64,000 bases of DNA from Pectinophora gossypiella (lineage: Eukaryota; Arthropoda; Insecta; Lepidoptera; Gelechiidae), in assembly GCF_024362695.1 (NCBI RefSeq), contig NC_065408.1:6200001-6264000 (forward strand), read 5' to 3'. Within the stretch, counting starts at the first letter, position 1; each line of letters starts with the position of its first letter. The notes below the pieces were generated by a model that was given only the letters and a program-made list of their open reading frames with translations, was not told where the DNA came from and ran no database searches. Position numbers and translations under genes: made by a program. Shown in pieces: positions 22,063 to 32,953 of the stretch.

Positions 22063-22377
22063 ATGAAACTCACAAACGCAAACTCTGGCTCACTCAATGT
22101 ATCTCACTACAGTTGCTACAAAGTTTCGCAGTTTGCATGTGGCATTGTATTAGATACCGTTATAAACTTTGATGGCTTTGCGAGCGTACGCAGTGCATTG
22201 CTTGAAGTTGGACGAAACAGACGCAATCTAGAGAACATGCTCCGTTCACTCGGATTCCTTCAGCAACCACTAAATTGGCTTTGTGTTGTTAATATACCGA
22301 CAACGTACCGCAAGGCCCTTAGCAACTTGATGCGAACTCGCACACTGAATACTGTTCCCGTTTTGGATACTATTTAG
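22063..22377 (+). other. unrecognised 104-codon open frame
   Basis: The open frame starts in SINE-flanking sequence and ends with TATTTAG. The translation is of mixed composition, with four cysteines and motifs such as RNRRNLENMLRSLG around residues 50-64. No family, signal peptide or splice context is visible. It could be a fragment of a mobile-element protein or chance. Confidence 0.15.
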
Positions 22378-22599
22378 CTGTTACGTTTAATCATCTATGA
22401 TGATGACGATATTTGCTACGTACAAGATTGGACTATAAGTATGGGCAATAGGCCAGCAACGTGTCACCATACGGTTTACCTATTATATTATTTGGATAAT
22501 TGACAGCGTTGTAACACACATCACAAGACACAGTTGGATCGACCAATAGTATTTATGTAGGTATGTAACGAACGTTAGACCTAACTTTCTGTATATATA

Positions 22600-22925
22600 T
22601 GAAATAGAAATAGAAATATTTTATTGCGACCATGTGTTCGTACAAATTGTGGTGTTATAAAAATACAGAAGAAAGTATTATAGTATCAACATGGACCCGG
22701 TAAGGGCACTGCAACTGATAGAGAGTATGTGTATATACATGTTTATATACAGGGTTTTAGAGTCATCGTACTGAATACTTATTAGCTCATAATTCTGAGT
22801 TAATATCAAGTGGAATTTTCTGTCCCAAAATGTTTGTCTTTTTTTTTCAATTGTATACTTTTGCGATCGAAAATTCCATAAGTTCCAATTGATTGACTCA
22901 GAATTAAGAGCTAAATCACTGCCTC
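22600..22925. repeat. LINE tail (minus) and decayed MITE
   Basis: 22,600-22,700 reads ATTTTATTGCGACCATGTGT, a reversed LINE tail. 22,745-22,925 has inverted GTTAATATCAAGTGGAATTT and AAAATTCCATAAGTTCC segments of the GTGACATCG MITE family. Confidence 0.45.
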
Positions 22926-23370
22926 TACAGAAGAAAGAATCATCAAAATCGGAGCTGTCTCTAGCAAATTAGAAGTTTGTTAGGCTTTATATACTCTACT
23001 TTAGATTTGAATTCAGAACTTTTTGAAATTATGTATAATCAAATGTACTTACTATAGCGAGTAAAATAAACGCGCCACCTATTAGTGCTAACCGCGCGCC
23101 AAATAAGCGCCCTGTCTGTCCGCCCGCTCGCTGCCGCTTGCCCTTTTATTCGTAGCTTGATTCGTAGCGCTCGCCTTAGTTTTTGTATATTCATACTTTA
23201 CCTTACAATATCCTTTATTTTATAGTTTAACCTTCATGGGTGAAATAATTAAATAACTAAACAGTGCAGTGTTTTTCTTTATTTGAAGGACAGCTATATT
23301 ACTTTATTTATGGCACAGAAACATAGCATATAAGAAGAATTTAATTAGACAATAGCAATATATATGTAGT
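22926..23370. other. intergenic DNA upstream of GSTC-A
   Basis: It includes a GC-richer patch at about 23,090-23,140 (CTGTCTGTCCGCCCGCTCGC). I found no thioredoxin-fold GST exon here. Confidence 0.3.
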
Positions 23371-23570
23371 AGGACGTACATTGACCAAATTGGTGACATC
23401 CTTAGAGAAGGTTCAGGTAAAGATAAGATCTACTCTGAACCGGCGTGCGTGTATGAAACGATTGATGAAAGTGGAGGAAGCAAGAGAAGTATGCCAGGGT
23501 CGAAGAAAATGTAATCCCATAGTCTCTGCTTACCCCGGTGGGAAATAGGCGTGAGTGTATATGTATGAAA
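23371..23570 (+). repeat. dispersed repeat H
   Basis: AGGACGTACATTGACCAAAT, then GTGGAGGAAGCAAGAGAAGT and CTTACCCCGGTGGGAAATAG. Minus-oriented pieces are at 7,141-7,240 and a rearranged copy is at 34,590-34,725. Confidence 0.5.
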
Positions 23571-23790
23571 TAGTAATACTTATAATAAACATCATCTTCA
23601 GAAGTTATATGGAACTACAGTTTTATCCACATGAAATCTTTTCCGAATTCAACTGTTTAAAAAAACAATTATTTTGATGTTATAATCATAGGTTATGATG
23701 GAAGAAAGTTTAGTCGTTAGAAAATTGCCGAATAAAATTCCAAAAATTGTTTGATAAGAAATACATTCCAAATTCTAGTACGCCGCTGCC

Positions 23791-25002
23791 ATGAACGTTT
23801 CGAAATATCAAGTAACGGAACATCAAAAAAACGACATAATAGACTCGTATAATTATTTGGAAAAATTCCTACACCGCCAAAAGTACATGTTTGGATCTGA
23901 AATGACTTCCGCTGATATAACTGCAGTGGATACAATAATTACTTGGAGTTATGTGGTGCCTATTAGTAAGAAAAAGTAAGTAAAATATATTATTTCATAT
24001 CATAACTAGCGATTAATGGAAATAGGCTCGCTGGTAGGAGTGTACTTAGGGGCTTGGACGTGGCTGAGACTTAAAATAATTCTGTAACAATGTTTTGGTT
24101 AAATTACCGATATAAATCTCATATCATGCTTCCGAATTCTCGAAAAACGAAGTATACAGATCGATGGGGAATCTTTTCGCGGTTCAAATTCAGGTATTTA
24201 TTAAGGTTTGTTCCTATTTTTTACGGAAGGTGATTATATTTATAATTTTCTCATGAAGACAACGGTAAGCAATCATTCTGCCCCTTTTATAAACAATTTG
24301 GTTATATATCTAATGTATTTTATGAAATAGTGTGTGTAAACAAAGCAAAGCGTTTCGGTTCTGGCACTTCGCCGGCCGCTGCCGCGGCACGCTCGCTTAG
24401 CTCGTACGGCACGCGCGCGGTGATCAGCATACTAACCTAACCTAACCCACTTAGGTTGAATAGTTTAGTACCTTTGGCTGTCCTAGTAACAACAACATTA
24501 ACAATGGCAAAGTTCGAAATTTCAGGATCAATAATATGAAAAATTATAGAAAATAAAAGCGATTACTTATATGAAACTAAAAGTTTCCTCACAAAATGAA
24601 TACCCAATTTTTAACCGTGAAAAGATTTTCTGTCCATCTGTATATTTCGTTTTCCGAAAATTAGAAGGCGAGTTTGTAAACCTCAGCTAAATCACCTAGT
24701 AAACTCACGTTCACCTGCTACCCGGAATTCTTATTGGGGTGGGCAGAGCCACGATTTATCGACAAGTCCACCACAAGACCACAAGATCATTTAATATGGT
24801 AAAACTCTTATATCCTGCCTCCGGATTAATAATTGAATTTTTTTGCAGATATCCGAAAATCATGGCTTGGATAAAAAAATGTAATAAAAAATCAAAAGAT
24901 TTTGCAAAAAGAAACAATGATTACCAGGAAATGAAAGCTTCTTATGATAATGAACCATTCACTTTTGGAGAATGGTTTAATACAATAATGAGAACAATTT
25001 GA
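23791..25002 (+). CDS. GST C-terminal-domain-only protein (GSTC-A), two exons
   Basis: Exon 1 is 23,791-23,975 and exon 2 is 24,849-25,002. The donor is AA|GTAAGT, the acceptor is TTTTGCAG|A and the phase is 2, joining lysine to the YPKI motif. The 112-residue product matches the alpha-helical C-terminal half of insect epsilon-type GSTs: YLEKFL at about 24-29, GSEMTSADI (the G-x-x-x-T/S-x-AD signature) at about 37-45, VPI and then KKYPKIMAWIKK at about 60-73. The N-terminal thioredoxin fold, which supplies most of the glutathione site, is absent, and I found no upstream exon for it. ATG is preceded by GCTGCC, and an AG acceptor-like TTCTAG lies 12 bp upstream, so a 5' UTR intron is possible. 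An in-frame TAG upstream prevents a longer first exon. AATAAA lies at 25,053-25,058. Catalysis is doubtful; the role is unknown. Confidence 0.75.
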
Positions 25003-25052
25003 TAATGTGTTTGGTAAACAATGTACACTTATTATAAAGTTAATGTGCTGTA

Positions 25053-25058
25053 AATAAA
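25053..25058 (+). promoter_or_regulatory. poly(A) signal of GSTC-A
   Basis: AATAAA, 51 bp after the GSTC-A stop codon, in a TGTAAATAAAATTC context. Confidence 0.6.
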
Positions 25059-25079
25059 ATTCAATATCGATTTATCCCT

Positions 25080-26248
25080 TGTTTTTCTTATTTTTAAAAG
25101 TTCACAAGACCTAACTATTGTTTAATGTATAGACAGTAGGTTAAGCTTTCACTCTGTATCGTAGGACCTGTAAGGAAAAATCTCACTAAAATAAGAACTA
25201 AGGAAAATATTCGTGTTTTTGTACTTCGTTTAGAATGAGAAAAATACACGCCGCGGACCTGACTGCAGCGATTGGTACTATCTCTGGATTCAAAATTAAC
25301 TTTCTAGAGTAGGAGGGAAGTAGATTATAAATCCTAACATTGCACTAGTAGTATTATATTTCAAAAATAACTTTTGTTTTTATGAGTGGGTGAAAAGTAG
25401 CAGAAAAGAATTCAATTCTAGAATTATACGAAGCCGACATCAAACATAGCATAATATAAAGCACAAAAAATTCTCTAAGCCTGAGTAAGGTTTTTTTTAC
25501 TCCCATCAAACTATCAAACAGATTTATTTTTTATTTTTACTTCTTATAAACCACATCAATCTTCTAATACAACAAAAGGCCCGCTGCCCTATCTGATTAG
25601 AGAGGTTATTTGATACCACTGAGGCTATCACACTTTTGCTGGATTTGAAAAATAAAAGACAATGTTAGAAAGGATAGTTTATTTCACGTAATGATTTTCC
25701 AAAAGCGTAATGTGATGTGCACATTACCTAAGCGTCTTCTAATTTTGATTTTTCATTTCTTGTTCCTTGATGATTGCACAGAAAGCTTACCTATTCTGAT
25801 CTTTATTATTCGTCTTGGATAGCTGCAAAAAAGTCACTTAAATTACATATAAACTGTTTTGAGCATTGATGAAATGTTACCATAGTTTGAAGCCTCGTAT
25901 TCACTACTAATATTTTGTCATTCCACGGCATACTCCGGAAACTTCATACAAAAACCTCGTTTTACAGAGACACTACACATTGACGTTATAGTTCACGCGC
26001 ATCTGTGTATGTGACGTCTGACTGACGCCAGCGCCATAAGATTGAAAACTGTTAAAGTAAGACAGAGGGGGGGGGGGGGAGATAAGGTAAACCTCGTGCT
26101 TCCGCTGGTGGGGAGCGGAGAGTTGCCGTTCTATATGTAGTACGTTCCTTAGTCTACGCTCACGGACAAGGTAGCCACGAGAGCTGTCTAATATGGCTTT
26201 GAAAATTCCAAAATTTTGTTTTGTACGTTGATTACGGAACTTTAAAAA
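25080..26248. other. region between GSTC-A and TIL1
   Basis: This is the 3' flank of both convergent genes. It holds a run of 13 G residues at 26,067-26,079. I searched the minus strand for a terminal TIL1 exon or a fifth TIL domain like the remnant at 33.5 kb and saw none. Confidence 0.4.
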
Positions 26249-28888
26249 TCAAAATATAAACTTACTTGGACATTCAGATCGTTTAACACATTTTCCTTCA
26301 TCGTTTCTTAATAAATCGCCTTTACACAGACAAGCTCCTTTACAGGCACCATCAATTAAACGGACACAAACTTTTCCTCGATGTTTTTCTGCACATTTTC
26401 GGGGTCCAAAGCATCCACCATTGTAACAGCCATTCCAATATTCGTTTTCGGGACAGGATTTAGCTGTTCAAAATATAAAATTTTAATTTCAATATTAGGT
26501 ACTTATTATATGTGGTCGGGTATTGGGTTGGATTATCATCATCAGCCCATTAACGTTCCCACTGCTGGGGCACGGGTCTTCCTTATGGATGGATATGGGC
26601 CTTAAACCATCACGCGGGCTCAGTGCGGATTGATGGTTATTAACGACTTGGTTTAGATACTCCGAATTATTTATTCGTAGTTTGGATATAAGAATGTAGC
26701 TTTTTTTTTGTTAGATTTACTGAAATTATTAGATATAGATAATATCTATATAAATAGCATATTATGCTTCTGCTGTATATGCTGAACAGGGAACGAATAA
26801 TGAACATAATTATAACGGTCACCTGCTAGTGATTCCGAGCCTATCGTAAAAACTTGATAGTTTGTGGCCGTCCTAATATAATCACCTGCCATCATACAGT
26901 TTATGCAAGTTCTTTTAATACTTGTGACTGTATGCAACCCCTTAAGGATAACGGGCGCAAATTTGTATGTACTTATCAGAAATTTTATCACTTTAGCTCT
27001 GCGATATTCATTTATACTTACGACAATATTTCTCAGCGATGCATTCTCCTGCTGTGTTCTGGTAAAATCCCTTGGCACAACGGCACCTTGGTCTGCAGAC
27101 AGCGGGTTGTATTGGGCAATTTTCAATAGGTTTTTCAAGAGTAACACAGGTTTCAGGTTCACAGTTGTTGGGAGGGCAAGTGTCGTAAAACACATTAACT
27201 CCGTCGCATTGCTCTGTGGATAGTAAATTGTTTCTTAATGAGGTAGAGTATGACAGTGGTATTACAAAACGGTGACTAAAATATAAAAAACTAGGTTTAA
27301 AATACGACCCGTGTCACTCAAGAAGTCCCGCAGGCGCGTCGCTACTGTCACAGACTGCATAGAATTATTATAGTTTGTCAATTAGTTTTATTAGAATCTA
27401 TCGACTTCATTTGTGGTGCGGTTTATTATTTAAAAGCCAGTTTAGACATCTTTAGTCTTCGCTTTGTAACAACACTGCGATTGTTTGCGTTCACTTCGAG
27501 TGATTGGTAGGTAGTATATGGCTCAGTTACATTATTGATAACTTTAGCACTTTCAAAGTTCTATTTCTGAATAAATAATAGGTAAAGTGGGTTGTCCGAA
27601 ATAAGCTCAATTCGCAATTTTCTCCTCACTTTATGTGTAACTCCCATATTACATTCAGATGTTCGATAGTGCTTGTTCTTTATTTACTCTACCCTTGTAA
27701 CCAACACATTTACATATCTCATATTACAATTATTTTTTAAAATGCCTTATTCAATATCTTACCTTTTCTGGGAACATTAGATGAAATTATATCTAGGTAA
27801 TAGAACACTGTTAAGCGTGGAAGTGTACTCACCATTGGCAGCGCATTCATCCTCTGGTACACATACACCATTTTTGTTTCTTAAATAACCTTCTTCACAA
27901 ATGCAACCTTTTTCGCATGCATCTTCGGATATTTTCACACATTTCCTAGGAGTATCTATTGGATCAGAACAGTTGCGACGACTAAAGCAACCGTTGGCTG
28001 TGCAGTTTGAGAACTTCTCGTTTTGACCGCACAATGGAGCTGTTGATAAAATGCATATTCAGTATTATTATAACACGTTTATTTGCAGGCTCAAATCAAA
28101 CGAAAAATAATCGATTTTTTAATGTATGATCAAAAGTGAACACTATCAAATCTCTCATCATCATCATTGGCCTTATACGTCTGTTTCAGACGATTTATGA
28201 CGTCATTGCCTCGAAGAAGTGCACTTTCTTTCATGGCTGTGCAAGCCAATCCTAGAGCGGCAAACTCTACCACACACTTATTTATCTCTAAAATGAATAT
28301 ATTATAACTAAATATTCTGCGAATGTTTCAAGCGTCTGCCTGTTACCGTTATCAATATCGAGTCAGAACGAGCAAAAAATCACGTTTTTGGCATGGGAAC
28401 CCCTTTATATATATATTTTTTTTTCTATTTTTTTGTATTTGTTATTATAGCGGCAACAAAAATACATCATCCGTGATAATTTCAACTATCAGACTATTAT
28501 GGATCGTAAGATACAGCCTAGTGATAGACGGACGGACGGACAGACAGCGGAGTCTTAGTATTAGGGTCCCGTTTTTTACTCTTTGGGTAAGGAACCCTAA
28601 AAAGAATATAAAGTTCTACTTACTGCACTGCCAGTAGGGGACACATTTATTAATATTCTCATCATAAACGAAATCGTCTTTGCAAGTGCATGCGCCCAAT
28701 TCGCAATCTGCTGTGCACATTATATCGTCTCTCCAATAGTTCGAGCATTTCTTCACACAGCCCATTCCACAACTGGAGAACGCATTCTCATCTCCATCAC
28801 AAGATTCTGCTAAAACCATAGTATAGGTACAGTGAATAAAATAACACATACTTAACGCTAAAATTGCAATCTGTAATGCCTTATTCAT
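26249..28888 (-). CDS. secreted four-domain TIL serine protease inhibitor (TIL1)
   Basis: Exons on the minus strand: 28,624-28,888; 27,833-28,039; 27,022-27,213; 26,266-26,463 (or to a stop at 26,249 if the last donor is not used). All introns are phase 1 with GTAAG or GTGAG donors, so each TIL exon is symmetric. Exon 1 encodes a signal peptide (MNKALQIAIL..., cleavage likely near AESC) plus TIL domain 1. Each of the four domains has ten cysteines in the trypsin-inhibitor-like pattern with a C-x-C and a C-x(4-6)-C end. Read through at 26,249 the protein is 292 residues. The family inhibits serine proteases in hemolymph, cuticle or silk. A donor-like GTAAGT follows domain 4, so a further exon cannot be excluded, but none was found. 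Introns carry repeats (26,530-26,655, 26,815-26,965 and 28,330-28,605). Confidence 0.8.
26530..26655 (+). repeat. dispersed repeat in TIL1 intron 3
   Basis: CCCATTAACGTTCCCACTGC, CACGGGTCTTCCTTATGGAT, CGGATTGATGGTTATTAACG. I recognise it as a common lepidopteran interspersed sequence. It is non-coding. Confidence 0.45.
28330..28605 (+). repeat. widespread insect repeat in TIL1 intron 1
   Basis: AGATACAGCCTAGTGATAGA, GACGGACGGACAGACAGCGG, then TTAGGGTCCCGTTTTT and GGTAAGGAACCCTAAAAA. This ending is familiar from many insect genomes. A decayed relative is at about 43,800-43,900. Confidence 0.5.
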
Positions 28889-30013
28889 TTTTGGTTGCAG
28901 ACTTTTTTAATGCCTTTTACATTTTGTATTTTGTTCATTTCTGTTAATTTTATATTAATATTTATTAGGTTTCTTAAAGGAACCTTGTTTTTCTATAATC
29001 GCATTGGGTGCGATTGTAAAGATGTGTTTGTTGTACTGTTAGATATAATTAGGTTAATAAATAAATATTTGCAGATTAGTACCTATATATTATGAGTGCC
29101 TACACAACCTAAATCACCTGTAACTTTTTAAAAACTACAATTTAATTTCACACCTCAATTTTATTATAGTTAGACTGATAGTATCATTATTACTATTTGT
29201 TTATTACTATTTTTGTTTATTTTTGTTTTGCAAATTATATTATGACCAAAAAAAAAAGGTTAATTATTATGTATTTTATTAACGGCATCCAGTTGGTTAA
29301 GTTAAACTCTGTTTTGTACACATTTAATACATAATTAATAATGATAAAAACAAATAGGTACAGAAGGTGGACTTATCTCTAAAAGAGATCTCTTCCAACC
29401 AAACCCGAATGGTGAGATAGGTCAATAAAAGAGAGGGGTTCAGTAAAATGCGTATAAATATGAATTATGATAAGAATTATGACGTTACAATCCATGTTTT
29501 TTTTTGTTTCCCTACGAATAAATGATAAGTCGTTTCCTCTTACTAACGGGCTGAAAGGTCACATTTTAAGCATTTCAGATAAATTGTTTCAATGTATTGT
29601 TTTTAACCTCTCTGATTACAAATACACCTATTCGAATAAATGTTACACGTCATGTAAAGTGGGGTTGTAATATTACAGATCTTTGGTACCTATAAAATAC
29701 ACGAATATAATATAATATTTTTTTTAAATATGAATAAGTAATATTAATGCACTTACATAAGTTGGTATACAGAATTATAGGTGTACCAGAATTTGATGGC
29801 AAATGGGGTAATAAAATTTATATAGTAAGCAACACTCGGGTAATTGGATGAAAACGTCTTGATACTTTTTATTTTTTACCTATTCACGGACAATATGGAC
29901 ATTATATAAAATATAATAATATAGGGGGCTGTCATAAAAAAAAATAAGTCTATGTGCTCGATTACGTTAGAACGCAGACCTATCTATAAAAAAATATGTA
30001 CTTAGTTTCTTAC
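28889..30013. other. region between TIL1 and the orphan signal exon
   Basis: Very AT-rich. 29,340-29,430 is a LINE-tail-like fragment (AAGAGATCTCTTCCAACCAA). A possible TATAAAA for TIL1 lies at 28,948-28,954 on the minus strand, but no initiator follows at the expected spacing. No TIL exon was seen. Confidence 0.35.
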
Positions 30014-30080
30014 CCGTATCCGTCGATGAAACAATCAATATTATTGCGGCAAAAGCCGTAATGAGTAGTATCTTCCACAT
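30014..30080 (-). CDS. orphan signal-peptide exon (alternative first exon?)
   Basis: On the minus strand an ATG at 30,080 opens 22 codons, MWKILLITAFAAIILIVSST..., a classic signal peptide, and ends at a phase-1 donor G|GTAAGA. A TATA box (30,118-30,124) lies about 40 bp upstream of the ATG. The phase fits the TIL exons downstream, so it could splice to a TIL1 exon such as 27,833-28,039 as an alternative first exon. It could instead be all that remains of another secreted gene. No dedicated second exon was found between it and 28,888. Confidence 0.5.
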
Positions 30081-30116
30081 AATGAGCCTGTTTGATTTAT
30101 TTCACAATAATTTCCT

Positions 30117-30125
30117 CTTTTATAC
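30117..30125 (-). promoter_or_regulatory. TATA box upstream of the orphan signal exon
   Basis: Minus-strand GTATAAAAGAGG. The spacing to the ATG at 30,080 allows a start site near 30,090 and a very short leader. Confidence 0.45.
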
Positions 30126-30333
30126 TAATTTTGTCCAAACATCGTTTATTTGTTTCAATATTATAATACGTAAATCCGAAAACATATTTTTGAGTATTGT
30201 CGCCAACAGCAAAGTGTTTATTCAGTTTTCGATATAACTCAATCCAGACACTTTTTAAATATTATTTTTTTGTTGTTCGTTTTGTCGGAATGTTGTTGCT
30301 TTTAAAAAAACCTGTTCAAATAATTAAAAGCAC

Positions 30334-30391
30334 TCTTTATCACTTCATAATCTTGTTTTTATTTCCTAGCAAGATTATGAAGTGATAAAGA
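30334..30391. repeat. perfect 22-bp hairpin with 14-nt loop
   Basis: The left arm 30,334-30,355 (TCTTTATCACTTCATAATCT then TG) and the right arm 30,370-30,391 are exact reverse complements. The loop is TTTTTATTTCCTAG. It lies between the divergent orphan signal exon and GSTC-B. It could be a small RNA hairpin, a tiny MITE remnant or a replication artefact. Confidence 0.7.
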
Positions 30392-30595
30392 ATTACAACG
30401 GGTCTCTAGTACTTATTAAATTACTTATTCGATTTTCAAGTTTTGCAAACACTGACATACTATTTTGACATAAAATCATTTTATTGTCATACTTCTCAGA
30501 AAATGGACGAGTGATATTTTGATAACAAGAACTTTGTTAAATTATTATAGTGTCCTAGTTTTACATTGCAAATTTTAGTAATAACCTAATCAACC

Positions 30596-31371
30596 ATGAC
30601 AGACACCACAAAAGTCACGAAAGTAAAAATACCTCGAAAACTAAAAGCCGAGATACTCGATCAATATGATTATTTAGAGAAAACTCTTACTTTACATAAA
30701 TATTTAACTGGAAGTGAAATAAGTGAAGCAGATTTGTCTGCAATTACGTCTATCTCCGTATTAGATCATATGGTACCCATTAAAGCTAAAAAGTAAGTAT
30801 ATTATCAGATTTTGTAGGAACTTGTTGAACAGAGTGAACTAAAATCACAGACCGCGTTCAGTTCAGTCTTTTCTAGTATGTCGTAAGAAGTGACAGAGAG
30901 ACTGTCCCATGCCAGTATGATGGACCATCATAATGCACGACTATATCCCAATAGGGTAGCTAGAGATACATACATCGCAAGATGAACTAAGTACCCGTTC
31001 CTCACCGAGTTTTCTGTTAGACCAACGTGATAGGTGGTGAGCCGTTTACAATAGTCGAGCCATTTGTGTTAGAGATAACTGCACTTAAGATAATTTAATT
31101 ATTCCTTGTTGCAAGTCCGGTACCAGGGAATAGAGACATAAATTTCTGAATAAATTCAGACCTTCGGGCTTCTGTCGTGTGGGCTGTGAGGTCAACGACC
31201 GACCTTACGATTTAGTATCAGAGTTTTTATTAGTTGGTCTGTGCTTTCAGATACCCGAGAATAGTAAAATGGATGGAAGAATTTGACAAGCACCCCCTTT
31301 TATGCAAACATCAGGAATCGGGACTTCGTAATGTAGCCAAATGGATTAAGAAGTTAGTTCATCTCATATAA
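30596..31371 (+). CDS. GST C-terminal-domain-only protein (GSTC-B), two exons
   Basis: Exon 1 is 30,596-30,792 and exon 2 is 31,251-31,371, with donor AA|GTAAGT and acceptor TTTCAG|A. The intron is phase 2 at the same KK|YP position as GSTC-A. The product is 105 residues: a basic N-terminus, YDYLEKTL at about 24-31, GSEISEADLSAI at about 39-50, MVPIKAKKYPRIVKWMEE at about 59-76, and an ending of GLRNVAKWIKKL, typical of the last helix of epsilon GSTs. There is no thioredoxin domain. ATG context is CAACCATGAC. An in-frame TAA lies just upstream, and an acceptor-like TTTTAG about 20 bp upstream could end a 5' UTR intron. The intron holds a minus-strand repeat G and a SINE tail. Identity to GSTC-A is about 40% over the shared domain by eye. 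Confidence 0.75.
30930..31240 (-). repeat. repeat G and SINE tail in the GSTC-B intron
   Basis: 30,930-31,130 is repeat G in minus orientation (TATCCCAATAGGGTAG, TTCTGTTAGACCAACGTG, AATAGTCGAGCCA). 31,170-31,240 is a family A-like SINE tail (CTTCTGTCGTGTGGGCTGTG). Confidence 0.55.
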
Positions 31372-31397
31372 AAAGCAGCAAAGCAATGAAGTATGTT

Positions 31398-31403
31398 AAT
31401 AAA
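31398..31403 (+). promoter_or_regulatory. poly(A) signal of GSTC-B
   Basis: AATAAA 27 bp after the stop codon, in GTTAATAAATTATA. Confidence 0.55.
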
Positions 31404-31832
31404 TTATATTGACTTGTAAACCGAACAGTTTTTATTATTTTGTTAAGTTTAAGCATTTGGCTATCTGGTAAGACACAGTAGAGCCAAATAAATGAGACAA
31501 ATGGAAATAGTAAGTTACACGCTCAACATAGATAATAAGAATGTATATACGTATAAATCGCTACGATTACGATAGACAACAACGTAGATACTCACGTACA
31601 AATATTTGGTTCTGCCGTTTTCATAACCACAAAATCAGTAACTTTATAGTCTGTGACATTGACTAACCGCAAATTTACGCTCGTATGCGGAATATTTTGA
31701 TACTTTTTTAAGCATTTGCCATTTTACGCAACGTTGTATCCTGTGACAGCTAAAACCAGTCAAAAAATAAATGTTGACGCTCCCAAGCAGTGCATATTGA
31801 GGTGCTAGATCATCCAATTCCATTCAGGTCTA

Positions 31833-32036
31833 GTATTTCTAATAAAAAGGCGACGAAAAACTCTACCTAAATTTTATTTTACTGAAAAAGCCATTGATAT
31901 ACAATGACCTACAATACCTACAATACTATAAGATCTACAATACTATACAAAAATGATATACAATATATTTCTAATAAAAAGGCGACGAAAAACTCTACCT
32001 AAATTTTATTTTACTGAAAAAGCCATTGATATACAA
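31833..32036. repeat. ~73-bp direct duplication
   Basis: The segment beginning ATTTCTAATAAAAAGGCGAC and ending GCCATTGATATACAA occurs at about 31,835-31,904 and 31,966-32,035, apparently unchanged. The spacer is rich in CTACAATACTATA. It is a recent local duplication. Confidence 0.65.
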
Positions 32037-32094
32037 GTACCTACTACACCTAACTATACCTACCTATACCTTACCCTACCACCTAACTGTATGG

Positions 32095-32404
32095 AAAAAG
32101 CCTTAAATAATTATATTATGGGAATGAATTTGTATATTTGGTGTGTGATGTTTAAAAGAGATGGTAAATGTGATGAAGATATAGAAAGGAGAGTAAAATT
32201 GGGTAATTCAGTGAATGGGGCAATACATACAGTTGTTAGTAGCCAATGTATCTCGCAAGATGCGAAGATGGCTGCTCACAATGCAATACTTGTCCCTACG
32301 CTGAAGTACGGTAGTGAATGTTGGGTATGGCAGAAGAAGCTTGAAAGTCATTCCGTAGCATCTGCGGTATTAAATTGAGTGATAGAGTGAGAAACAGTCA
32401 TAAG
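32095..32404 (+). mobile_element. RTE-type LINE fragment, region after the RT domain
   Basis: The frame 31,953-32,378 carries RDGKCDEDIERRVKLGNSVN, then VSSQ, HNAILVPTLKYGSECWVWQ, the conserved stretch downstream of the RT catalytic domain in insect RTE-like elements. Upstream and downstream sequence is frameshifted or missing. The copy is split by the MITE at 32,405-32,953 and appears to resume after it. Confidence 0.7.
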
Positions 32405-32953
32405 GACGATTGCTCCGCTGAACACCCAAAGTGTGCTCCTGGTGGTAGAACGGGTAAATTCTAATGCTCTGTTGTGCCCCTTTAGTGGTACAGAAGGGAA
32501 ACTTTTGAGTTACCTGTCGTGCTCCTTTTAAGTTATGAACACATTGGAGGGACTACTAAAATGAAATAAGTACTTGAAATATTTGTTTTAAATGTATAAT
32601 GTTAAGTATTTAAAGAATAAAGAACATTTTATTGAACCAAAACTTTCTTTCTTCTAAGTTAAAAAAAATATATATTTTGCTACTTATAATGTCTTTAATT
32701 TATTATTGTTATAAAAAATTTATTTGTATTTTTTATTAATTTCAGTGACTAATAAATGGCTCATTTCTGTCAGAGTCAAGTGCAAATAAAATAGTCATCA
32801 TGTGTTCCATCCTTTGTAGGGGTAAAGTGGAACCATAAATATAACGACATAAGATGTGCTCCACCAAACCACCAAAGGAGCACTACGGATCATACAAAAT
32901 TTACTCGTTCTACCACCAGGAGCACACTTTGGGTGTTCAGCGAAGCAGTCATC
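32405..32953. mobile_element. 549-bp MITE with 8-bp target duplication
   Basis: Inverted ends read inward GACGATTGCTCCGCTGAACA and GATGACTGCTTCGCTGAACA, then both continue CCCAAAGTGTGCTCCTGGTG. GTCATAAG is duplicated at 32,397-32,404 and 32,954-32,961. No transposase is encoded. An 8-bp duplication suits the hAT or P superfamily, but the termini do not start with the usual hAT CAGNG. It inserted into an RTE-like LINE copy, so it is younger than that copy. Confidence 0.75.

Noticed and set aside
26067..26079. 13-G run as a G-quadruplex
   Set aside because: A single homopolymer without spaced G-tracts; it may also be a length error.
26854..27223. plus-strand open frames of 91 and 106 codons
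   Set aside because: Antisense to the TIL1 domain 3 exon, which has the cysteine pattern and splice sites.
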